Source of the DNA: CAYJBH01 sp964370825
Lineage (GTDB): Bacteria > Bacillota > Clostridia > Oscillospirales > Ruminococcaceae
DNA: 64,000 nucleotides
Reading direction: 5' to 3'
Assembly (NCBI GenBank): GCA_964370825.1
Contig: CAYJKY010000007.1
Span: 1-64,000 of the forward strand
Below, piece after piece: positions 27,026 through 35,219 of the stretch. The notes under the pieces were generated by a model, which saw nothing but the letters and a program-made list of their open reading frames with translations, ran no database searches and had not been told where the DNA came from. How positions within the stretch are numbered: the stretch's first letter is position 1; the number at the start of each line of letters is the position of its first letter. Made by a program: the position numbers and the translations under genes.

Positions 27026-28054
27026 ATGATTGATTTTAGAAGTGATACCGTAACAAAGCCGACCGACGAAATGCGCAGTGCCATGGCAGAGGCAATTGTG
27101 GGAGATGATGTTTTCGGAGATGATACAACGGTAAAGGAGCTGGAGCGTCTGGCGGCAGAGGTAACAGGAAAGCAGGCGGCGGTATTTGTGCCCTCCGGAA
27201 GTTTTGGCAACCAGCTATCCCTGTTGACCCACACAAGGCGCGCCGACGAGGTTATCTGTGCCGAGGGAATACACATAGTGGACCACGAACTCGGTGCAGC
27301 TGCGCTTATTGCAGGGGTAACGATGAGGACAGTAAACAGTCCCGACGGGATGCTCCGTGGCGAGGATATACGAAAACTATTTCACGACCCCAACTCACCG
27401 CTTGATGCGGTAACCGGTCTTGTAGCACTTGAAAACGCCCTATCAAACGGACGTGTAGTTCCACTTTCGATAATGAAGGATGCTTACGATACGGCAAAGG
27501 AATTAGGATTACCGGTGCATCTGGACGGTGCGAGAATATTTAATGCGGCGGCGGCTCTCGGCTGTGAAGTCAGCGAGATTACAGCCTGCTGTGACAGTGT
27601 GATGTTCTGCCTATCTAAGGGACTTGGCGCACCGATAGGATCCATGCTGTGCGGCGATGAGGATTTTATTAAAAGGGCGAGGAAAAATCGCAAGAGAATG
27701 GGCGGTGCGATGCGACAGGTTGGCGTTATCGCCGCGGCAGGTATCGTCGCACTCACCACAATGTCAAAGCGCATAGGTGAGGACAATAAAAATGCCGAAT
27801 ACCTCTCGCAAAAACTTTCACAAATCTCCGGTTTTTCGGTTATTGACAAGGTGGATATTAACATGGTTTTTGTCTCGGTTCCGAGCAGTTTAAACCAACA
27901 ACTGCTTGCCGAGTTTCTTAAAAAGGAAAACATATTGATAATTCCTCTTTTTGAAGGTATGATGAGGTTTGTGACCCACCATGGGATAACAAAAAATGAT
28001 ATCGACACCCTCACCGAGCTTATCGAATCCTTTTGTATAGGTCATAACATTTAA
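27026..28054 (+). CDS. ltaE: low-specificity L-threonine aldolase
   Basis: A 342-residue fold-type I PLP enzyme cleaving L-threonine or allo-threonine to glycine and acetaldehyde. The N terminus IDFRSDTVTKPTDEMRSAM is the family signature. VHLDGARIFNAA carries the Asp that contacts the PLP nitrogen, and FCLSKGLGAPIGS contains the Schiff-base Lys. HHGITKND is the conserved C-terminal block. Length is typical (330-345). AAAAGGAT precedes the ATG. It lies behind tetR, which may control it. Confidence 0.93.
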   Translation: MIDFRSDTVTKPTDEMRSAMAEAIVGDDVFGDDTTVKELERLAAEVTGKQAAVFVPSGSFGNQLSLLTHTRRADEVICAEGIHIVDHELGAAALIAGVTMRTVNSPDGMLRGEDIRKLFHDPNSPLDAVTGLVALENALSNGRVVPLSIMKDAYDTAKELGLPVHLDGARIFNAAAALGCEVSEITACCDSVMFCLSKGLGAPIGSMLCGDEDFIKRARKNRKRMGGAMRQVGVIAAAGIVALTTMSKRIGEDNKNAEYLSQKLSQISGFSVIDKVDINMVFVSVPSSLNQQLLAEFLKKENILIIPLFEGMMRFVTHHGITKNDIDTLTELIESFCIGHNI

Positions 28055-28130
28055 CCATGTTCGGAATACTATCCAACGATTAATCTATAGGTTAAAGTTT
28101 GTTGTGTTTCTCGCAACGGTAACATCATTA

Positions 28131-28201
28131 AACTACACCCTACCGTCCTCATTTATGTCGCAACGTACGTTCGCGACTTCCGAGGACGGTAGGGTGTAGT
28201 T
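28131..28201. repeat. long perfect inverted repeat, possible MITE or structured RNA
   Basis: Perfect 20-bp arms (28131-28150 and 28182-28201, beginning AACTACACCC) enclose 31 bases. The loop itself holds a nested near-palindrome, GTCGC-AACGTACGTT-C-GCGAC (28157-28177). No T-tract follows, so it is not a classic terminator. Within the 517-base gap 28055-28571 the only other content seen is the gene remnant at 28236-28479. Confidence 0.8.
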
Positions 28202-28235
28202 ATCTATAGCTTCGTTGAGTGCTGTCAGGATCAAA

Positions 28236-28479
28236 TCAGCAGTATTCTACCATTTTGAATGTTACATCTTTAAAAGATTTCGCCCAATTCTCGCATACTA
28301 TTCCTACAGTTATACCAGCCGTTACGCCCTATAACAATAGCCGTAACCCCAAACTCGGAATCACCAAGCGCGTAAAACTCACCCCCGAGTGGATTTACCA
28401 CAAAGGTCGAGTAGCTATAGCTCATCCTTTCCACAGCCTCAGCACCCTTTTCAACCGGTCCAGACATCAGTATCTGCAT
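28236..28479 (-). pseudogene. frameshifted remnant of an unknown gene
   Basis: From ATG 28479 a coding-like frame of 69 residues runs through SGPVEKGAEAVERMSYSY and YALGDSEFGVTAIVIGRN. It stops at a TTTTAAA tract near 28270. Removing one T continues the frame for 11 more residues (KDVTFKMVEYC) to a stop at 28236. No ribosome binding site precedes the ATG. Codon use looks like the neighbours. The family is not recognised; a small intact gene of 69 codons remains possible. Confidence 0.35.
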
Positions 28480-28571
28480 AAAACATCGGCTCTTACGTCA
28501 TTGAATAAAAAGCATTAACGATAACAATATAAAAGCCTTATCCCACCCTCATTCAACTCCTCCAAACCTCA

Positions 28572-30662
28572 TTATCTATGCGAGACCGCATTTGTTGTGC
28601 GATATAAACGATGATACCTAATTAACTTTTTAGGTTTTGCGCCGGTGTTTTTGTAGACAATAAACCCGAGAACGAACGATACCACTCCTAAAATTGCAAA
28701 GTAAATACTATAGAAATCGAAAAACATCATCGGCATTCTGAAATCCTGTGTCAGAAGTAGCAGAATAAGACTTGCAAAGAAGATTAAAACAGCTAAAACC
28801 TTTGCTGTAATAACACGTTTACCTCTCCGACTACGTTTTTGATGAATTCCTACAACCTCGCCATCCCCTATATGATATACCTGTTGTGTCCCCTCCTGCA
28901 TGTTTGTTCTTCTCTTAACAAATATATATACACTCATCGCTAAAAAAGTAAATACTGTTATCAAAAGGTCAAACAGACTCCATCCATAGTTTGCTGAGGT
29001 AGTGGTTGGAATTCCGTTTTCTACAATCACCTTGTTCGCCAATACCCCCTCCTCGGTCATCACCTCGACAGTAACCTCTCCGTCACCGAAGGGAATAAAA
29101 GCATCTGGTAATATTGTTATAGACGATTCTCCTTGTTCTATATGTTCCGGATCAACAGGTTGTCCGTCTATGGTAACACCGAGCGGTTGTGTGGTTCCCG
29201 GTAGTGGTATCGTGATTCCGGGGCCCGGGTCATTGTCTGTCGTTCCTGAGGTTATTCCTCCCTGCGAATTATCTCCGCCCCCATCGCTACCGACAGGTGT
29301 GCTGATGCTCGGTATATTGTCGCTAATATCCTGCGAGGAATCTTCATTGCTATCAGAAGAGGATTCCTCATCTTCTGTTTCGGTTGTAGGTGGAGTGGTC
29401 GTCTCGGAGGACGATGACGTGACTATGGGCGATGTCGTCGACGAACTGGTAACCGGAGGTACTACTATTGCTGTACTGCTACTTGAGCTCGACGAAGAAC
29501 TGCTGACCAAACTTGACGAGGAGAGACTGCTTGAGCTCAGCGAGGAGCTGCTGATTAAACTTGATGGGGAGAGACTGCTTGAACTCAATGAGGAGCTACT
29601 GATCAAACTTGATGAGGAAAGACTGCTACTTGGTATCAATGAGGATCCGGTTGTGCTATCGAGATTTATTTTAACATAGGGGTTAACAGTATGGTAGGTA
29701 AAATCAGCTTTATGATTTTCTAATTCTGCATTTGAAATGTTTGATTCACCCACAAAAACACTAGCCTCCTCAGGTACCGATATCGTGGAGCTCATGGCGC
29801 TTGTCTTGCCCCAAATTTCGGCACCGCCTTCCACAAATGAAAAGGCGCCCACTAATGCAATCCCATTGTCGCTCTTAGCAAAAAGCTTTCCGCCGTTAAC
29901 AGTGGTTCCTGTGCTTATACCATGTCCCAATCCGGTGTTTGTTATTGTAACCTCTCCGCCCGTTTGCACGGATACCGAACCGTTAACCGCATAAGATGCG
30001 CTTTGAGATGTTGCGCTTACAGTGGCGTTTGTGGCTGTTATTGAGCCAAACACTGCACTCCCGGAAACCGATTGAATGTCTAAACTGCCTCCTGTCAGAT
30101 ATACAGCACTATGAACACCGCTACCGGCATCGGATTTGACAGATAACGAACCACCGCTGACATTAATCCGCGGATTAGTACTGTTGTATTCAATATGAAC
30201 TCCTATTCCGGTACTGGTTGCGTTAGCAGTTACCTCACCACTGTTGATGTGTACGTGCCCACTGGATTTTATCCCTGTGTATCCACTTACCGATAGTGTT
30301 CCATCACCTTCAAATATAATTGCATCCGTCGAGTCTATGGCTATTCCGGTTGGCATTGACACAGAATTAGCACCGCTGAAAATAATTTTCAACGGTGCTG
30401 TCGAAGATATAGTTCCATTGACGGTCGCACCGTTTAACCTTAGCACTGCAGGTGAAACAGAGGCGTCGTAGCTTATTTTGTCATCGCCGAGAATTGCAGA
30501 GTTATTCTGTGAACTAACCTGCTGACCCGCAATAATCAATGGATATGTTAGCTCACCTGAAAAATTCGGCTCATCCTGCGCAAAGGAGGTAAAATGTATA
30601 GAGATCAGTGCTAACATTAGGTATGTAAATACCAAGACATAACGTTTTAATTTGTTTTTCAT
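28572..30662 (-). CDS. membrane-anchored surface protein with beta-helix and Ser-rich stalk
   Basis: A 696-residue exported protein. A signal peptide (residues 1-29) precedes a beta-helix-like domain (about 35-330) rich in short strands such as LRLNGATVNGTISS, GDGTLSVSGYTGI and VNGGKLFAKSDNG. A Ser-rich stalk (about 350-440), encoded partly by 48-bp DNA repeats, and an acidic Gly/Pro linker follow. Hydrophobic helices near 565-585, 625-645 and 650-680 anchor it; the short loop between them is Arg/Lys-rich and probably cytoplasmic. No enzyme motif is seen. It stands alone, and 157 bases separate it from the aminotransferase gene. Confidence 0.65.
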   Translation of the reverse strand: MKNKLKRYVLVFTYLMLALISIHFTSFAQDEPNFSGELTYPLIIAGQQVSSQNNSAILGDDKISYDASVSPAVLRLNGATVNGTISSTAPLKIIFSGANSVSMPTGIAIDSTDAIIFEGDGTLSVSGYTGIKSSGHVHINSGEVTANATSTGIGVHIEYNSTNPRINVSGGSLSVKSDAGSGVHSAVYLTGGSLDIQSVSGSAVFGSITATNATVSATSQSASYAVNGSVSVQTGGEVTITNTGLGHGISTGTTVNGGKLFAKSDNGIALVGAFSFVEGGAEIWGKTSAMSSTISVPEEASVFVGESNISNAELENHKADFTYHTVNPYVKINLDSTTGSSLIPSSSLSSSSLISSSSLSSSSLSPSSLISSSSLSSSSLSSSSLVSSSSSSSSSSTAIVVPPVTSSSTTSPIVTSSSSETTTPPTTETEDEESSSDSNEDSSQDISDNIPSISTPVGSDGGGDNSQGGITSGTTDNDPGPGITIPLPGTTQPLGVTIDGQPVDPEHIEQGESSITILPDAFIPFGDGEVTVEVMTEEGVLANKVIVENGIPTTTSANYGWSLFDLLITVFTFLAMSVYIFVKRRTNMQEGTQQVYHIGDGEVVGIHQKRSRRGKRVITAKVLAVLIFFASLILLLLTQDFRMPMMFFDFYSIYFAILGVVSFVLGFIVYKNTGAKPKKLIRYHRLYRTTNAVSHR
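29485..29628. repeat. three 48-bp tandem repeats encoding the Ser-rich stalk
   Basis: Units begin at 29485, 29533 and 29581 (GAGCTC or GAACTC in plus orientation). Each encodes 16 residues of Ser/Leu pattern on the minus strand. Divergence between copies is low, so stalk length probably varies by slippage between strains. Confidence 0.8.
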
Positions 30663-30819
30663 TTTTACCCTTGCCTACCAACGACATCAAATAACATCAA
30701 ACAAATCATAACATACAATTTTTCCACAGCTAAATTTTAACATTTTTCAACAAAAAAGTCAATGTTCAGACATTTTTTTAGTGTGAATATATGGTGAAAA
30801 TACACATTTTACCGATAGA

Positions 30820-32028
30820 TCAAATAAAAACATACTTTTTTAATCGTTCCAGTACCTCTTGAAGGCGTGATAAAGGAAGTGCGAGATTAAGTCGTATACT
30901 GTTTTCGGCAAAGTAAACCTTGCCATTCACCCAGATAACACCGTATTTGTAGCCGGTTGTTACCAGTTCATCAATCGTTTTATTGTTGTTTTTCAACCAC
31001 TCACTGCATTCTATGAGAAGAATATACGTACCCTGTGGCATTGCAAGCGAAACACCGCTAATCTCCCTTGTGAAAAAATTGTACGCATATTGCATGTTGG
31101 AAGCAATTACTTCTCTAAGCTCACCGAGCCACTCCCTACCGTCTCGGGTATAAGAGCCTATGAGGGCATGAAGTGACATGACATTTGGTTCATTGTAGCA
31201 GGAAAGAGAACATTCTTTTTTTAACCTGTCATGTAAACGATTGTTGTAAACAATATGATAACTTCCGACAAGCCCAGCAAGGTTAAAGGTTTTAGAGGGC
31301 GAATATAATGCAATTGTCCGATTTTTAGCCTCATCGCTTATCGACTGTAAAGGTATATGCCTGCACCCATGCAATAAAAGGTCGCTCCATATTTCATCCG
31401 AAACTATATAAACATCATATTTTACGAAAAGTTCCATCGCCTTCGCAAGTTCCCATTCTTCCCAAACTCTGCCTGTGGGATTGTGGGGCGAGCAGAAGAT
31501 GCAGGTGTGTATGTTATTTTCTATTATCTTTTTCTCCATGTCGGCATAATCCATCCTCCATATCCCATCCTCATCCCTATAAAGTGGACTGTGAATAAGA
31601 CTATGTCCGTTATTTGATGTCGAACCGGTAAAACCATTGTAGGTTGGGCTGTGAATTAGTATCTTATCTCCTCTTGAGCACAAAATATTTAATGAGGAGA
31701 TTAAGCCACCCAGCACTCCATTTTGATAGCCGATATTCTCCAGTGTTAAATCGTTCACTCGGTTTTGAGTACTCTGCCAATCGATAATACTTTGATAATA
31801 TTGCTGTGATGGCTTAAAATAGCCAAATACAGGGTGAGATGCCCTTTCTTTCATCGCCTCTACAGCACTCGGCAAGGTTGCAAAGCTCATGTCGGCAATC
31901 CACATAGGTATCCTGTCAAAGCCCTCTAATGTGTCGGCTACGTTCAACGTGTCCTTATAGCTGCCGAAATCGGTTGCTAGAGAATCCTTGCCCTCTCTTT
32001 GTAGTATAGAGGTAAAATCGTATTTCAT
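30820..32028 (-). CDS. MalY/PatB-type aminotransferase (cystathionine beta-lyase-like)
   Basis: A 402-residue class I/II PLP enzyme of the MalY/PatB group, which removes sulfur from cystathionine or cysteine conjugates. IPMWIADMSFATLP near residue 42 is the group signature. CSPHNPTGRVWEEWEL contains the conserved Asn and Pro. VSDEIWSDLLL holds the Asp/Glu pair, and LYSPSKTFNLAGL the Schiff-base Lys. Length is normal. It starts 12 bases after nrdG, as the last gene of the nrdD operon. A link to ribonucleotide reduction is not obvious. PLP-lyase activity is firm, but the substrate is inferred. Confidence 0.85.
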   Translation of the reverse strand: MKYDFTSILQREGKDSLATDFGSYKDTLNVADTLEGFDRIPMWIADMSFATLPSAVEAMKERASHPVFGYFKPSQQYYQSIIDWQSTQNRVNDLTLENIGYQNGVLGGLISSLNILCSRGDKILIHSPTYNGFTGSTSNNGHSLIHSPLYRDEDGIWRMDYADMEKKIIENNIHTCIFCSPHNPTGRVWEEWELAKAMELFVKYDVYIVSDEIWSDLLLHGCRHIPLQSISDEAKNRTIALYSPSKTFNLAGLVGSYHIVYNNRLHDRLKKECSLSCYNEPNVMSLHALIGSYTRDGREWLGELREVIASNMQYAYNFFTREISGVSLAMPQGTYILLIECSEWLKNNNKTIDELVTTGYKYGVIWVNGKVYFAENSIRLNLALPLSRLQEVLERLKKYVFI

Positions 32029-32040
32029 AAAATCTCCATG

Positions 32041-32559
32041 TTAATTATCCGGCGTCCACCTTCTATCATTCAGCAGAACCACGCGCTGTGATGCAATGCT
32101 CGCCTGTACATCAATGATTCGTTGATTTTCACTACCCTTAAAAACAAGGTGCGGACTATACTGCGATTCAATATATCTTCCATCTATCAACACATCAACT
32201 ACTCTAAGTAGTAATACTTGCTCCTTGCTACCACCCCGCAACTCCTCAAATGTAAAGCCCGTGTAACATGCTATTTCGTAACTGTCTTCCCTAAGCATCT
32301 TGGCAAGTCGATAAAACTCCGACGGTTGGCTAAAGGGCTCGCCACCGGAAAAGGTTACACCTCTGCACAGCGGATTGTCCTTTACTATTTTATAAAGCTT
32401 ATCGACCGTCAATAGGTTGGTTATTTCAAAGGAATGGCTCTCCGGATTATGACAACCGGGGCAACCGTGAGGACAGCCCTGGGCAAATATACATACACGT
32501 ACACCAGGGCCGTCCACTACCGAATCAACCATTATTCCTGCGATATTTATTTTATGCAT
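32041..32559 (-). CDS. nrdG: anaerobic ribonucleotide reductase activating protein NrdG
   Basis: A 172-residue radical-SAM activase. The N-terminal CIFAQGCPHGCPGCHN carries the CX3CX2C motif that binds the 4Fe-4S cluster. FSGGEPFSQP binds SAM. LIDGRYI is the conserved C-terminal block. NrdG abstracts hydrogen from the NrdD glycine to make the glycyl radical. It starts 8 bases after the stop of the small glycyl-radical protein, which would be its direct substrate here. Confidence 0.94.
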   Translation of the reverse strand: MHKINIAGIMVDSVVDGPGVRVCIFAQGCPHGCPGCHNPESHSFEITNLLTVDKLYKIVKDNPLCRGVTFSGGEPFSQPSEFYRLAKMLREDSYEIACYTGFTFEELRGGSKEQVLLLRVVDVLIDGRYIESQYSPHLVFKGSENQRIIDVQASIASQRVVLLNDRRWTPDN

Positions 32560-32567
32560 TGTCTATT

Positions 32568-32723
32568 TCAGCAGTGTTTTACACGCTCTGCCTCTTCGGC
32601 TTTTTTTGCGTCATTCCATTTATCCATGGTTCCTACAAGATATCCAGTAATCCTGCGAATACGCTCAAAACCTACATCCTTGCCCTGTTTCATTTCAACA
32701 TTTGTGTTTATATTTGGTGTCAT
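32568..32723 (-). CDS. stand-alone glycyl-radical domain of class III ribonucleotide reductase
   Basis: A 51-residue protein between nrdD and nrdG. Its core FERIRRITGYLVGT, followed by DKWNDAKKAEEAERVKH, matches the usual C-terminal end of NrdD. RITGY gives the radical-bearing Gly (about residue 27) and RVKH is the family tail. The 760-residue NrdD beside it ends without this region, so the radical domain seems to be a separate subunit. GGAAAGGAAAAG precedes the ATG at 32723. A 32-base gap separates it from nrdD, and nrdG follows after 8. Domain identity is strong; function as a separate subunit is inferred. Confidence 0.85.
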   Translation of the reverse strand: MTPNINTNVEMKQGKDVGFERIRRITGYLVGTMDKWNDAKKAEEAERVKHC

Positions 32724-32755
32724 AATGCTTTTCCTTTCCATTCCTATCCTAGCTG

Positions 32756-35038
32756 TTAACCTATCGTTCCCGATGCATCGGGATATTTCCTTCTTATTTC
32801 CGCTAACTTTTCTTCACTTATTGACTCACCGGCACGTCGCCCACAACGCGGGCATACGTCCTTTATCACCCCTACATACCCGCAGACGGGATCCCTGTCC
32901 ACCGGGTGGTTAATACTTCCGTATCCTATACCGGCATCATGCATACATCTCACAACACTTTCAAACGCTTCAAGGTTGTTTGCAACATCGCCGTCTAGCT
33001 CTACATAGCTGATATGCCCCGAGTTAGTAAGGGCATGATACGGTGCCTCCTTGTTAATTTTGTCGTAAATCGAGATATCGTAGTAAACCGGAACATGAAA
33101 AGAGTTGGTGTAATAATCATGATCGGTAACCCCCGATAGGTTGCCGTAGCGCTTCTTATCCATACGGATAAACCTACCGCTCAGCCCTTCTGCAGGCGTT
33201 GCCAACAGACCGTAATTCAACCCCTCTGCCTTTGCTCTTTTATCACAAAACTCACGCATGTGTCCGATTATATCGAGACCTTTTTGCTGAACCTCTTCCG
33301 ATTCACCATGATGTTTTCCGTAAAGTGCAACTAAAGTTTCGGCAAGCCCAATAAAGCCCATCGACAAACTACCATGCCTTAAAACCTCCCTAACCTCATC
33401 CTCAGGATTAAGTTTGTCACTGTCAAGCCATATACCCTGTCCCATCAAGAAAGGATAGTTATACACCCTTTTTTTGCTCTGTAGTTCGTATCTGTCTCGC
33501 AACTGCCTTGCAACAAGATCCATCATTTCATCTAACGATTTATAAAATAATTTCTCATCACCCTTTGCCTCTATGGCAAGTCTCGGAAGATTTATGGAGG
33601 TGAAGGAGAGGTTACCTCGACTGTTAGATATTTCACTGTCGGGATATGCGGTGTTCGCCATAACTCTGGTTCTGCAACCCATGGTCGCAACCTCGGTTTC
33701 CGGTCTGCCTTCCTTATAGTATTGCAGGTTAAAGGGGCTGTCGAGAAACACATAGTTTGGAAATAATCGTTTTGCACTTACCCTGAATGAGAGCTCAAAG
33801 AGATCATAGTTTCTGTCTTCCTTGTTATAATTGATGCCCTCCTTAACCTTAAATATGTGTATAGGAAAGATGGCTGTTTCGCCGTGGCCAAGACCGCTCT
33901 CGGTGGCAAGCAGAATATTTTTAATAACCATCCTACCCTCAGGAGAGGTGTCGGTGCCATAGTTGATTGAGGAAAAAGGCGTCTGTGCACCTGCTCTGGA
34001 GTGCATGGTATTTAGATTATGTATAAAACCTTCCATGGCCTGGTAGGTCTCACGATCCGCCTGCATTCCCGCCCTTTTTCGAGTGCCTGCGACAATTCGC
34101 TTTATTGTTTCAAGGTCACTTTCGGCTTCCTTATCTAAATACTCGACGACTGAGTTGTCAAACTCGGATTCAAGCAGCTCAAGCCGAACATTGGCAAGAT
34201 CACATTCGCTACACGCAAAAGCGATAGCAGCGTCTGCAACTCTCGAAGCATCCCCTAGCTGCAAAATGTCTTCAAGTGTATTAACTAATCTGTCACGATA
34301 TGCCTTTGCAAAGGTTTTTTCAACACCTTTAGCCATTGCGTAATCAAAGCTCGGAACGCCCTGTCCGCCATGCTGATCATTCTGGTTAGACTGAATTGCA
34401 ATTGCCGCAAGTGCTGCATAACTTGCAATACTCTTAGGCTCACGCAAAAAACCGTGTCCTGTCGAAAATCCTCCATCAAACAGCTTGATTAAATCTATCT
34501 GACAACAGGTGGTTGTAAGTGCGTAAAAGTCAAAATCATGTATGTGAATGTCACCGTTGGTGTATGCCTCGGCCTGTTCCGGTGTAAGCAGGTTCAATGC
34601 GTTATAAGCCTTTGCACCTGCTGTGCCTATCTGTAACATGCTACCCATAGCGGTGTTGCCGTCTATATTAGCATTGTCCCTTTTCATATCACTTATTCGA
34701 GCATCAACGGTGGTAATCTCGTCAATCGCCTTCATAAGTGAGGTGTTGCCCTCCCTAATTCTGGTGCGCTGTGCACGATATAAAATATATTTTTTTGCAG
34801 CGTCCTCAAAGCCGGCATGCATCATCTCATGCTCTACTGCATCCTGAATTTGTTCAATGGTCGGTGGCTGTGTTCCACACCTCTTCTCTAACGCAACTCC
34901 AACTGCCTCGGCAATCTCGGCGGCGTTGGTAGCATCTCCTTCGTTTGCCGCCTGTAACGCCTTTAAAACCGCCTCAGCAATCTTAATATCGTTATATATA
35001 ACAACGCGTCCATCACGTTTTTTTACACTTTTTATCAC
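32756..35038 (-). CDS. nrdD: anaerobic ribonucleoside-triphosphate reductase, catalytic chain lacking its radical domain
   Basis: A 760-residue class III reductase that makes deoxynucleotides without oxygen. Residues 1-95 are an ATP-cone (KKRDGRVVIYNDIKIAEAVL). The ten-stranded barrel contains QNDQHGGQGVPSFDYAMAKG, NTMHSRAGAQTPFSS and MGCRTRVM, the active-site loops with the catalytic Cys. The C terminus ends in a zinc-type knuckle (DPVCGYVG, then CPRCGRR) with three evident Cys and an unrelated tail; the usual RxxGY and RVKH block is missing and lies on the 51-residue neighbour. The start is GTG with GGAGGTG 6 bases upstream. The promoter carries NrdR-like boxes. Confidence 0.93.
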   Translation of the reverse strand: MIKSVKKRDGRVVIYNDIKIAEAVLKALQAANEGDATNAAEIAEAVGVALEKRCGTQPPTIEQIQDAVEHEMMHAGFEDAAKKYILYRAQRTRIREGNTSLMKAIDEITTVDARISDMKRDNANIDGNTAMGSMLQIGTAGAKAYNALNLLTPEQAEAYTNGDIHIHDFDFYALTTTCCQIDLIKLFDGGFSTGHGFLREPKSIASYAALAAIAIQSNQNDQHGGQGVPSFDYAMAKGVEKTFAKAYRDRLVNTLEDILQLGDASRVADAAIAFACSECDLANVRLELLESEFDNSVVEYLDKEAESDLETIKRIVAGTRKRAGMQADRETYQAMEGFIHNLNTMHSRAGAQTPFSSINYGTDTSPEGRMVIKNILLATESGLGHGETAIFPIHIFKVKEGINYNKEDRNYDLFELSFRVSAKRLFPNYVFLDSPFNLQYYKEGRPETEVATMGCRTRVMANTAYPDSEISNSRGNLSFTSINLPRLAIEAKGDEKLFYKSLDEMMDLVARQLRDRYELQSKKRVYNYPFLMGQGIWLDSDKLNPEDEVREVLRHGSLSMGFIGLAETLVALYGKHHGESEEVQQKGLDIIGHMREFCDKRAKAEGLNYGLLATPAEGLSGRFIRMDKKRYGNLSGVTDHDYYTNSFHVPVYYDISIYDKINKEAPYHALTNSGHISYVELDGDVANNLEAFESVVRCMHDAGIGYGSINHPVDRDPVCGYVGVIKDVCPRCGRRAGESISEEKLAEIRRKYPDASGTIG

Positions 35039-35061
35039 CGGTTACACCTCCAACACAATTG

Positions 35062-35114
35062 ACTAAATATAGTATTTGTCTTATTATTATTGCACCATAT
35101 ATGGAAAATGTCAA
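35062..35114 (-). promoter_or_regulatory. nrdD promoter with two NrdR-like boxes
   Basis: Minus strand: TTGACA (35109-35114), 17 bases, AATAAT (35086-35091). CCATATATGG (35095-35104) lies in the spacer. ACTATATTTAGT (35062-35073) lies just after the start point and resembles the NrdR core CwAtATaTwG. The box centres are 32 bases apart, about three helical turns, as is usual for paired NrdR sites. Confidence 0.65.
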
Positions 35115-35150
35115 GAGGTTTTTTAAAAATTATTTATACATAAATAAGAA

Positions 35151-35179
35151 TTGTATTATGGTAATTTATGATGTATAAT
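35151..35179 (+). promoter_or_regulatory. promoter of the MFS gene
   Basis: TTGTAT (35151-35156) and TATAAT (35174-35179) are separated by 17 bases. The start codon at 35220 follows AGAAGGAAAG. The promoter diverges from that of nrdD, 37 bases away. Confidence 0.6.
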
Positions 35180-35219
35180 GTATGAGTACGAAAAATTGAA
35201 AGAAGGAAAGTTTGTTACG

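Noticed and set aside
29002..29679. A 225-codon open frame opposite the Ser-rich stalk
   Set aside because: It exists only because Ser codons read open on the other strand of the 48-bp repeats; no ribosome binding site or family match.
32756..32860. PVCGY in the NrdD tail as the glycyl-radical site
   Set aside because: It is part of a Cys knuckle followed by CPRC, and lacks the RVKH tail; the adjacent small protein has the complete radical block.
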